Part shown: positions 56,233 through 64,000 of the stretch, piece by piece
Numbering within the stretch: the first letter of the stretch is position 1
Layout: every line of letters begins with the position of its first letter
Assembly: GCA_037074615.1 (NCBI GenBank)
Contig: CM073542.1
Coordinates: 20,338,568 to 20,402,567, forward strand
DNA length: 64,000 nucleotides
Reading direction: 5' to 3'
Source: Leucaena leucocephala
Taxonomy: Eukaryota > Streptophyta > Magnoliopsida > Fabales > Fabaceae
The notes under the pieces: model-generated
The model's input: only the letters and a program-made list of their open reading frames with translations
Told to the model about the DNA's origin: nothing
Database searches by the model: none
Program-made: the position numbers and the translations under genes

Positions 56233-59200
56233 ATGACGACGTCGTTGGGAGCTGCGAAACCTGTTGTTCTGAAGGACCCCAAGGTTCAGATTCCGAGCTT
56301 CCATGGCTTGAGGACTGCTAACTCACTTGCTCTCACTCGCACCATCCATGCTTCTTCGGTTTCTTCTTCTACTCGCTCCCTCATCCGCGCTGTGTCCACG
56401 GTGTGATTCCATTCATGACTTTAATCTTTTTTTCTTTCCTTGAAAAAACTGAAGCGGAAATTTGGTCCTTTATTCATTTTTATCGATGGGACTGTTTGGA
56501 AGCTGAGAAAGTGTAGCGTTATGAGCGCAATAAGCTCTGTTTTAAACTTTAATTTGGCGGTGGCAATCTAAGCGAAATGGCTTGTTTTCAGTGTCGGGTG
56601 ATGTGCTTCTATTTTCCTCTGTTATAAAGTTTGAATGATCAAAAGATTCCTTGCTCAAAATCTAAATGAATATTGACATTATAGATGTGCTAGTTTTATC
56701 AGTATTTCAAAGAGATACCGACAGTTTTAAGGTGAAATTTTTTTTGTTCAAACTCATCTCCTTCATGTAATGCTCCTGCAGCCAACGTCTGCGGTCCCAC
56801 TGTGATCAGGATGCCATTTTGTTTCTTCAAAATAATCGCCTTATAGTGTCTCTAATTTCTTTGCAGCCGACGAAGGTTGAAACTGCCACAGAGAAGCGCA
56901 GTAAGGTTGAATTGTTGAAAGAGCAAAGTAATTACATAAGGTATCCTCTTAATGAGGAATTGCTGACCGATGCTCCTAATATAAATGAAGCTGCCACGCA
57001 ATTGATCAAGTTCCATGGTAGCTATCAGCAGTATAATAGAGATGAGCGTGGTACAAGATCGTACTCGTTCATGCTACGCACTAAAAACCCTTGTGGCAAA
57101 GTTCCAAACAGACTTTACTTGACCATGGATGATCTTGCTGATCAGTTTGGAATTGGAACACTTCGTTTGACCACAAGACAAACATTTCAACTTCACGGTG
57201 TTCTCAAGAAGGACCTTAAAACGGTTATGAGTACCATCATTAAGAATATGGGATCAACACTTGGTGCATGCGGTGACCTAAACAGAAATGTTCTTGCTCC
57301 TGCTGCTCCACTTGTGAGAAAAGATTACTTGTTTGCACAAGAAACAGCAGAAAACATTGCTGCACTCTTGACCCCTCAGTCTGGTTTCTACTACGATATG
57401 TGGGTAGATGGGGAGAAGTTTATGTCTGCAGAACCTCCTGAAGTTGTGAGGGCACGCAATGATAACTCTCATGGCACAAATTTCCCAGATTCATCTGAGC
57501 CTATCTATGGAACTCAATTCTTGCCAAGGAAGTTCAAAATTGCTGTTACTGTGCCAACTGATAACTCAGTGGATATTCTTACAAATGATATTGGCGTTGT
57601 TGTTGTGACTGATGACAAAGGGGAGCCTCAGGGGTTCAACATATATGTAAGTTGAACTAAAATGATTGTTGACCAAAAGTTCTCTCCCCTTTCCTAACTT
57701 GTTTCTTGTAATTGTGCTTGCAGGTTGGTGGGGGGATGGGAAGAACACATAGGTTGGAAGCAACATTTCCTCGTTTGGCTGAACCTCTAGGTTATGTACC
57801 TAAAGAGGATATTCTGTATGCAGTGAAAGCAATTGTTGTTACACAACGAGAAAACGGAAGAAGAGATGACCGCAAGTATAGTAGAATGAAATATTTGATT
57901 GACTCATGGGGAATTGAAAAGTTCAGAAGTGTAGTTGAGCAATATTATGGCAAGAAATTTGAACCATCCCGTGAATTGCCTGAGTGGGAGTTCAAAAATT
58001 ATCTGGGTTGGCATGAGCAGGTCGGTTCCTTAGATAAGTAGATGATATCTGATGCCTTTATTTGGTCTTCTGGGAAAATTGTATGCTTGGCATGCAATAT
58101 TACTACGTTATGTTTTTGCTAATCCACACCATCCATATTGTGGTTGACTTGCTTAATTAGAGAATAATGGTCAAGAATATTGGATATGTTTCATATCTAT
58201 ATTGTGGAATCAAATCCCCTATCTGATACAAGGACAAAACATGTTTCATCTCAAGCTTTATCATCCTATATGACAAAGTCAAAGTTGTTTCAATCCTGTT
58301 TGGCTTGTAGGGGCATGCCATTATAATATATAATATGTTAATAATATCAAGTAGTTTAGTTAAATATATTTTAAAGCTTTAAGTTCAATTCGGTGTAGGT
58401 TTTACTAATTTTTTGTATGATGTAAGTTCTAACTCTTAGAGATGTAACCAAATTATGCTGTATGAGAAAACTACTTTCATATCTCTTTTTATGTGCTTAA
58501 GCACTCTTTAGCTGACAATTGTCGATGATGCTTTTTTTGCCTAAACGATTGTTTCATCCCATCAGCATTATAGGCTAATTTCTTAACTCTCTTTTTTACA
58601 GGGTGACGGCAAGTTATTTTGTGGCCTTCACGTTGATAGTGGTCGTGTTGCTGGAAAAATGAAGACGACATTGCGGGAGGTTATTGAGAAGTATAATTTG
58701 AATGTTCGGATTACTCCAAACCAAAACATCATCTTGACTGATATTCTTGCTGCATGGAAGCGGCCCATTACTACAGTTCTTGCTCAAGCTGGTCTGCTGG
58801 TGAGAGTTTTACATCTTAATTGAATTATATGATTTCTTGGAAATAATGATCAGCCTGATTGCTTTATTACTTAATTATATTTGCATGCCAAGTAATTCTC
58901 TAATTTGCTTGTTAAATTTGAATGACAAGTCTTCATACCAATGTCAATTGTCATAATATGTCTACGCTGACCTATTAGCTTTGAACAGCAACCTAGATAT
59001 GTAGATCCCCTTAATATAACAGCCATGGCTTGCCCTGCTTTACCCCTTTGCCCACTGGCAATTACTGAAGCTGAACGTGGGATACCCAGCCTTCTTAAGC
59101 GGATTCGTGCAGTTTTTGAGAAGGTACTAGAGCCGATAGAAGTTTTGCAATTGATATTGTGGCTCAAAGTTCGGGATTCTTTATAAAAAGCTTTCTTCTT

Positions 59201-59868
59201 GTGATTTAGGTTGGCCTGAAGTATAACGAGTCTGTTGTTGTGAGGGTAACTGGGTGCCCTAACGGATGTGCTAGACCATACATGGCTGAACTTGGACTGG
59301 TTGGTGATGGCCCCAACAGCTACCAGGTATGTTAATCCATGGGTTTTCCTGCTTGCAGTTGGCAGACAATTCAAAGATCTATTGAATTCACTTTTTCCCT
59401 CCCTTATAATGCAGATTTGGCTTGGAGGAAAGCCTAATCAAACCGCTTTAGCTAAAACTTTCATGGAAAAGGTGAAGGTTCAAGACCTTGAAAAAGTTTT
59501 GGAACCTCTATTTTATCATTGGAAGCGCAAGAGGCAGTCCAAAGAATCATTTGGCGACTTCACATGGCGCATGGTGAGTTTTGATACTTTCATTCGGATT
59601 TCTTCCTTGTTAGTTATAGGGTGGTTAGAGAAAAATTTGGCGTCACCATTTTTGTTTTTAGGGATTTGAGAAGCTCAAAGAATTGGTTGAGAAATGGGAT
59701 GGTCTACCGATAGTACCGGCTCGCTACAATCTCAAGCTTTTTGCTGACAAGGAGACATATGAAGCAATGGATGAATTGGCCAAGGTTCAGAACAAGAATG
59801 CTCATCAGTTGGCTATGGAAGTTATTCGCAACTTTGTTGCAAGCCAGCAAAATGGAAAAAGTGAATGA
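56233..59868 (+). CDS. SIR: Ferredoxin-dependent sulfite reductase, chloroplastic
   Basis: Reduces sulfite to sulfide with six electrons from ferredoxin in plastids, the step before cysteine synthesis. Eight exons: 56233-56400, 56867-57646, 57724-58020, 58602-58799, 58989-59123, 59210-59326, 59415-59573 and 59662-59868, giving 686 residues (plant enzymes are about 640-690). Exon 1 is a Ser/Thr-rich transit peptide. Two ferredoxin-like/siroheme half-domains follow: SYSFMLRTKNPCGKVPN and TLRLTTRQTFQLHG in the first, DGKLFCGLHVDSGRV in the second. The four ligands of the siroheme-linked 4Fe-4S cluster are C496 and C502 (ACPALPLCPL) and C542 and C546 (GCPNGC). The C-terminal tail NKNAHQLAMEVIRNF matches plant SiRs, in which this protein also binds plastid nucleoids (known for pea). 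All junctions are phase 0 and the frame is intact. Confidence 0.95.
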
Positions 59869-60228
59869 CTTGGCCAAGGAACGCATATGCAATGAAAGCT
59901 AGATACATGAATGGCCATAACCTTCAATTCTCTGAACTGTTACTATCCTGTAACAGTCAAGATTGCGAGTCTCATTTTGTATCAAAATTTTGGGTGCTTG
60001 TCTTGTCCTGTCCTGTATTTACACAACATTTCAGTTTTTTTGCCATTTAATCAGTTGGGGAAGTGTTTTTCAGCTCTCGTTCTTCAATAAGGCCTTGTAT
60101 TTAGCTTTTGTGCACTGGTAACTTTTGTTTTTTTGCCTGAAAGATGCCATTTTATGTTGATGTTCCTCCCAAATTTATGTTCTTTTCAGCCTATTTTCTA
60201 TCCAAGAGAAACGAACTAGGGAACCATA
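59869..60228 (+). other. 3' UTR of the sulfite reductase gene
   Basis: Ordinary T-rich transcribed-looking sequence directly after the stop. It ends where a SINE has inserted at 60244, so the SINE may lie in or just beyond the UTR. Confidence 0.4.
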
Positions 60229-60532
60229 TCAAGAAAGGTACATTTTTTTTTTTGATAAAGAAAATTTTTGGAAAGGGGTTGGGCTCACCCACGATCTAAG
60301 GGCAGGGTGAAGTCTCCCTTCCTCTTAGGCGATACCAATGTCGGGCAGGGCGAGTCGTCTATTACCCTCAGGCGTAAACCTAAGCACCCAAGAGGTAGGA
60401 TGCCTCCCCAAGGGCCGCGACTGGAACCACAACAAAGTGATACTTCCCAGGGTTCGAACACACTCTAAATGGTAGTATGTCTCACCTTTTCGTCAGCTGA
60501 ACCCACGGACGATGGGTTCAAGAAAGGTACAT
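60229..60532 (-). mobile_element. tRNA-derived SINE with perfect 15-bp target duplication
   Basis: The SINE body is 60244-60517. TCAAGAAAGGTACAT flanks it on both sides (60229-60243 and 60518-60532). On the minus strand it begins with a tRNA-like head: box A-like GGTTCAGCTGACG (about 60490-60505) and box B-like GTTCGAACCCTGG (about 60447-60459). It ends in an A-run (T-run at 60244-60252 on +). The intact duplication and CpG-rich body suggest a fairly recent insertion. The same family occurs twice more near the right edge. Confidence 0.85.
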
Positions 60533-61597
60533 ATGACCTAACATTAATATGCTTGTGTAGGGGATGATGGTGATTGACAGGGGTTTGTAAAACATTCTCT
60601 TATTTAGATTTTTCTTTTACTTTCATGTTTGGTCTGCTTCAAAGGCTTAAAATACAGAACAAAAAGTCCAAGGATTTGATTTTGCTTGCAAGGTCATTTA
60701 TATGAGGATATTGCTTCTTTTGGAAAAGTGGAGATACTAGAAGTCCATTATCCAAATATTTGATTTTATGTTTGGTTCTCTGTTATGTATGAATAAAATA
60801 AAATATATATCTGATTTACATAATAACTATATAATATTAAAATTTGTAGGAAAAAACGATTATGAGGGATAATATGGCATTTAAAAAACAAAGTGATATG
60901 ATGAGTCGTTCAAATCAAATTTTCCTCTACATTATTAGGGATGTATTTTAGAACCCAAAAGGGTTTTTTCTGTTACCCAGCAGCGTTTCTAGATTAATTT
61001 ACTGACTGTAAATTTACAGACCCAATTCCAATTTTTTTCCTGCAGATTAGAATGCGATGCCTTCAAACCCATATCAATGGACATCAATCTGGAAAATAAA
61101 ATTTCCTCATCACTCTTTCTCTCTGTTCTTAACTTGCCCTGTTTTGCCTCTGAATTTGTAATTTCCTTTCTGTCAATGATAACATATGAAGCAAAAATAT
61201 AAGCAATTCGGAAGATTTCAATCAAATTCCGCTCATAAGTTCTCTGATATAACCTTTAGCAGACACTGGAATCAAACATTTATTATGGTAAACTTGATCT
61301 GTAAACAGGGGAGCAATCAGGATTTTATTAGTTTTGAAGAACCAGAAGTATATATAATACCCCATCATATGATACTAAAAAAAATAAAAACTTTGAGGGA
61401 AAAGTAAGAAGATTGAGCAGATATTTCATATTTGGAAGAAGATACAATTATGGAGAAAACGAGAGGGAGAGAGAGGGAGGGGCAGTTGCATTACATGTTT
61501 ATATGATATTGTACATGAAGCTCATAGAAATGACAGTGATGGAGAAGAAATGGAAAAAAAGAAAAGGCAAAATGACTTAAAACTCTTAAAAATTCAT
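60533..61597. other. Convergent intergenic region between SIR and PsbTn
   Basis: No gene is seen. 61000-61440 has moderate complexity. 61455-61480 has a short GAGAGGGAGAGAGAGGGAGG run near the probable 3' end of the PsbTn transcript. Confidence 0.35.
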
Positions 61598-61924
61598 TCA
61601 GTTGCGACAAATACGAGCAGTAGGCATAGTGACACAAACAGCATTATATTTCTTCTTAGCTTCTGCGGTTCCTCGCTTTGGCTCACCTTCAGCGAAAGCA
61701 ATCTTAGCGATGGAGCATGCTGCCACAGCTGCACCAGCAAACACCAGATCCCTCCTTCCACTGTTACCTCCTTCTTCCTGTCTGCTGCTCTTCATGGCTT
61801 CCACATTCACCCTTTCGCCCTCTATGGCTTTAGCCACAATCATGCTCCTGCGAGGGGTTGAAGATGAGGGGTTTTTGGTTCTTGCACCACCCAGGAATGA
61901 AGCAGCCATGGTCATGGAAGCCAT
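61598..61924 (-). CDS. Photosystem II 5 kDa protein (PsbTn) precursor
   Basis: Intronless 108-residue precursor of the nuclear-encoded PSII-T subunit, a small lumenal protein associated with the photosystem II core. Residues 1-55 or so are a Ser/Thr/Ala-rich stromal transit peptide. They are followed by a twin-arginine-bearing hydrophobic thylakoid signal, GRRDLVFAGAAVAAC (about 56-70), with a likely AFA cleavage site ending at 78. The mature peptide is about 30 residues, with AEAKKKYNAVCVTMPTARIC and two Cys (97 and 106) that could pair. Precursor architecture and the mature sequence agree with known plant PsbTn. The ATG at 61924 is the only start giving the MASMTMAASFLGG head typical of the family. 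Confidence 0.93.
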   Translation of the reverse strand: MASMTMAASFLGGARTKNPSSSTPRRSMIVAKAIEGERVNVEAMKSSRQEEGGNSGRRDLVFAGAAVAACSIAKIAFAEGEPKRGTAEAKKKYNAVCVTMPTARICRN

Positions 61925-62033
61925 TGTTGCTCTGTTTTGTGATGGTTCAGGTTGTGCACCAATGTGTCAAAGTGGGAAGTGATGAGGAGGAAGAAGCTAA
62001 ATTAAAAGATTGTAGAAAGGCCATAATCCGTTT

Positions 62034-62093
62034 CCTTATCTAGATCAAAAGATTCCTCCATTGGGCTTCTGCCACGTGTAGTGTTGCTTTATC
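62034..62093 (-). promoter_or_regulatory. Light-responsive box cluster upstream of PsbTn
   Basis: Within 60 bp, about 110-170 bp upstream of the start codon: an I-box-like GATAAGG (62034-62040), a CCAAT word (about 62060-62064), a perfect G-box CACGTG (62073-62078) and a second GATAAAG (about 62087-62093), reading on the minus strand. Paired I-boxes and a G-box are typical of photosynthesis-gene promoters. Function here is inferred from position. Confidence 0.6.
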
Positions 62094-62099
62094 TGGAGG

Positions 62100-62830
62100 A
62101 GAATGAATGAATGGCTGTTGTTTCATGGACCTGGAAATCTCTAGTTGGGCATGCATATTTTAGTGAGAATTATGCTCATGGACTGAAACAGTAAGTTATT
62201 TAATATTTACATAGATAAACATTTTAAATTTTTCAACGAGTTAAAATATAAATTTATCTTAAAAAATTATAAAGTATCTAAAATTTTGTTAAGAGTAATA
62301 TTGTCTTCAAAAATTTTAAATAATAATAATGTTATCCAAATTATAACTTAAAATTTAATTTGAGCAAAGCACAATAATAAGAGAAAATCTATAGACATAA
62401 TGAAAAATTGAAATCCGACGTAATTAGTAAAGGATCACCAGTGGTCCAGCAAGAGATGATTGTGTGGTTGTGTGATATATATACGCGGCAGGGTACTATA
62501 AATAAGACATTAATAAATATAATAATATAATAAGACATTAATGGTGGTGGCTACATACTAATTATTTTTACAATTTGAGAAGGAAACATGAAGGATGAGT
62601 TTGAGACAACAGAAGACCCAAGCAAAAGGAGATTATTATTATATATATAAACACTATCATCTCTTTCTGTTGAAATAATATATGGGATTTTAAAACATGA
62701 ATAGGAAATAGAGTACAAGTTAACTACTTGAAGGATGATTTAACCACAAACGTGACGCCGTCAAGCGCCAGGGCGTTTGAACTTTGAATCAATATTATAT
62801 GGGAGAGCAGCCTTATAATATTGTACGTAG
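62100..62830. other. Divergent intergenic region between PsbTn and the 2OG gene
   Basis: AT-rich, with no gene. It must contain the distal promoters of both divergent genes. A repeated ATAATAAGACATTAAT word occurs at about 62500-62540. Confidence 0.4.
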
Positions 62831-62833
62831 TTG

Positions 62834-62839
62834 TATAAA
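62834..62839 (+). promoter_or_regulatory. TATA box of the 2OG dioxygenase gene
   Basis: TATAAA inside TTGTATAAACAGCGG, 109 bp before the ATG at 62948. This would place the transcription start near 62865 and give a leader of about 80 nt. Confidence 0.5.
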
Positions 62840-62947
62840 CAGCGGAGCCCTTCTGGGTTTGGTTCACAAAACAAAGCAAATCTCATTCACATATTTCGTG
62901 TTACGTTGTACTTAGCTTGTATCTGCAGATTCATTCATCCATCGTCC

Positions 62948-63211
62948 ATGGCAGAGGTTGACATTGCCTTCGTCCAAGATCCTCAGCATAGAGCCACCGC
63001 ATCTCTCATGCAAGTGGCCCAAGGAATCCCTCTCATCGACCTCCCCGACGTGAACGCCCTCGTCAATGACATAGGCCGTGCCTGCAGGCAATGGGGCTTC
63101 TTCAAGATCATCAAACATGGCGTTCCCTCGGAGTGCCGGCACAAGCTGGAGGAGGCGTCAAGCAAGTTCTTCCATCTGAGACTCGACTGGAAGAGGAAGG
63201 TCAGGAGAGAC
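62948..63211 (+). pseudogene. 2-oxoglutarate/Fe(II) dioxygenase, N-terminal part, interrupted
   Basis: The first 88 codons encode the DIOX_N domain of a plant 2-oxoglutarate-dependent dioxygenase (DOXC class): GIPLIDLPDV, then DIGRACRQWGFFKIIKHGVP, then SSKFFHLRLDWKRKVRRD. After RRD the family normally continues with a GYYD-type motif. Here the sequence switches at about 63211 to a LINE reading frame, and the host frame stops at 63289. The catalytic HxD...H and RxS motifs are therefore not reachable in this window. The substrate class cannot be told from the N-terminus. If the rest of the gene lies beyond 64000, the insertion would be in its first exon. I chose the ATG at 62948 because MAEVDIAFVQ is the family start. 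Confidence 0.75.
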
Positions 63212-63243
63212 TTCGGGTTCGGATGCTTAAAGGAACATATTTT

Positions 63244-63547
63244 CCTCACTGACCTTTTATTTATTTTTTTTTGTTATAAATTTTTTTAAAAATAAATTAG
63301 TCTCATCCACAGTCTAAAGGTAGAATAAAGTTTTTCTTCCTTTTAAATTATACTAATATCTGAGTAGAGTGAGTCGATAATTACTATCGAGCATAAATTT
63401 AGATATTTAAGAGTTAGGATACCTTCTTAAATATCACGACTAGAATCACAATAAAATAATATTTCTTAAAAATTAAACACATTTTAAATGATGATGTCTC
63501 TCCTTTTTATCAGTTTTTGAACCCACATATCCTCACTGCCCTTTTAT
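63244..63547 (-). mobile_element. Old SINE copy inside the LINE
   Basis: Same family as 60229-60532, but strongly AT-decayed. The body at 63261-63530 still aligns block by block (for example 'gagtcgataattact' against 'gagtcgtctattacc'). Target duplications are CCTCACTGACCTTTTAT (63244-63260) and CCTCACTGCCCTTTTAT (63531-63547), with one mismatch. Confidence 0.75.
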
Positions 63548-63845
63548 TTTTTTTTATTTTTTTTTTGGTTACAAAATTTTTAGAAAGGGGTTGGGCTCAC
63601 CCACGATCCAAGGGCAGGGCGAAGTCTCCTTTCCTCTTAAGCGATACCAATGTTGGGCAGGGCGAGCCGTCTATTACCCTCAGGCGTAAACCTAAGTACC
63701 CAAGAGCTAGGATGTCTCTCCAAGTGCCGTGACTAAAACCACAATAAAATGGTACTCTCCAGGGTTCAAATATACTCTAAATAATAGTATGTCTTATCCC
63801 TTCGCCAGTTGAACCTATAGACAATGGGTCTTACTGCCCTTTTAT
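63535..63845 (-). mobile_element. Younger SINE copy inserted in the target duplication of the older SINE
   Basis: The body at 63548-63832 closely matches the 60244 copy (GGGGTTGGGCTCACCCACGA, GGGCAGGGCGA, ACCCTCAGGCGTAAACCTAA). Duplications ACTGCCCTTTTAT lie at 63535-63547 and 63833-63845. The left one coincides with the right duplication of the older SINE, which fixes the order of events. Confidence 0.8.
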
Positions 63846-64000
63846 GTCTGCAAAGAAACGGGGCAGAGCTTCTTGGGCTTGGAGTAGTCTACTGGCAGGT
63901 AGGCGTTTATTAGAGCATCGGATTTTGTGGCAGCTAGGTGATGGGGCTAGGATTGACTTTTGGAGGGATACTTGGACCACAAATGTCCCCTTAAATAGAA

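Larger units (their letters stand above)
63211..64000 (+). mobile_element. 5'-truncated LINE insertion, running off the window
   Basis: Removing two SINEs (63261-63547 and 63548-63845, one duplication copy each) joins one continuous frame. That frame reads RMLKGTYFPHCPFM, then SAKKRGRASWAWSSLLAGRR, then LLEHRILWQLGDGARIDFWR, DTWTTNVPLNR. It is the region between reverse transcriptase and zf-RVT in plant LINEs (typical family wording: KARYFP, ASWAWxSLL, RVGNG, WEDPW). The frame is still open at 64000, so the 3' end and target duplication are outside. The left junction with the 2OG exon is at about 63211. Confidence 0.75.

Noticed and set aside
58871..59374. 167-codon minus-strand frame across sulfite reductase exons
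   Set aside because: Covers exons and introns of SIR on the other strand; product has no family features.
60268..60468. 66-codon frame in the SINE
   Set aside because: SINEs are non-coding; the same frame recurs at 63517-63732 only because the repeat does.
61602..61982. 126-codon + frame opposite PsbTn
   Set aside because: Antisense shadow; the minus-strand product is a recognised full-length PsbTn precursor.
62831..62947. N-terminal extension of the 2OG frame upstream of the ATG at 62948
   Set aside because: Needs a TTG start and overlaps the TATA box; the family begins at MAEVD.
1..64000. tRNA, rRNA or snoRNA genes
   Set aside because: I saw no cloverleaf with both A and B boxes outside the SINEs and no rRNA-like stretch; a tRNAscan/Infernal run would be needed to be sure.
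1..64000. A plant biosynthetic gene cluster (methyltransferase, 2OG dioxygenase)
   Set aside because: The two candidate enzymes are over 20 kb apart, both broken, and separated by unrelated housekeeping genes.

Overview
This is about 64 kb of nuclear DNA from a flowering plant, very probably a eudicot. The genes have GT-AG introns and AT-rich flanks. They encode plant-specific proteins: a PLS-class PPR protein with a DYW-type C-terminus, a plastid ferredoxin sulfite reductase, the nuclear-encoded photosystem II 5 kDa protein and RRC1. Intergenic DNA holds plant repeats (Ty1/copia, LINE, tRNA-derived SINE, hAT, Stowaway-type and other MITEs). I cannot name the species.

Layout, left to right. 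A C-terminal ARMC8-like piece (+, 1111-1530) is followed by a repeat-rich gap. A two-qRRM hnRNP F/H-like gene (+, 6878-15114) has a 14-nt first coding exon and a 7.45-kb intron that carries a decayed antisense Ty1/copia element (9433-13886). The intronless EMB175-like PPR gene (+, 18465-21230) lies just after a head-to-head pair of MITEs. After an hAT-type element (24041-24751) comes the 17-coding-exon RRC1/SR140 gene (+, 26873-36479). A broken caffeoyl-CoA O-methyltransferase-like gene (+, 39427-40877) converges on a RIO2 kinase gene (-, 42136-46850). A block of about 7.6 kb (47.8-55.4 kb) is gene-poor and full of repeats. It is followed by an NB-ARC remnant (+), the sulfite reductase gene (+, 56233-59868), PsbTn (-, 61598-61924) and a truncated 2-oxoglutarate dioxygenase gene (+, from 62948) interrupted by a LINE that itself contains two SINEs.

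The genes are mostly unrelated housekeeping genes, as is usual on a plant chromosome arm. Two themes recur: RNA processing and ribosome biogenesis (qRRM protein, EMB175, RRC1, RIO2) and plastid function (EMB175 by likely targeting, sulfite reductase, PsbTn). I see no operon-like or biosynthetic cluster logic.

The most notable non-genic signal is one MITE-like family, seen nine times in both orientations. Most copies carry a polypurine (GAGAGAGG-type) core of variable length. One copy has expanded to nearly 400 bp of purine tract just upstream of the qRRM gene. Two copies form a large inverted repeat ending about 100 bp before the EMB175 start codon. Other points worth checking are a RIO2 intron whose homology-supported 3' end is TG rather than AG, an EMB175 DYW domain without its catalytic glutamate, and the nested 2OG gene / LINE / SINE / SINE insertion at the right edge.

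Exon coordinates were deduced by eye from splice consensus, reading phase and recalled family similarity. No alignment or database search was run.
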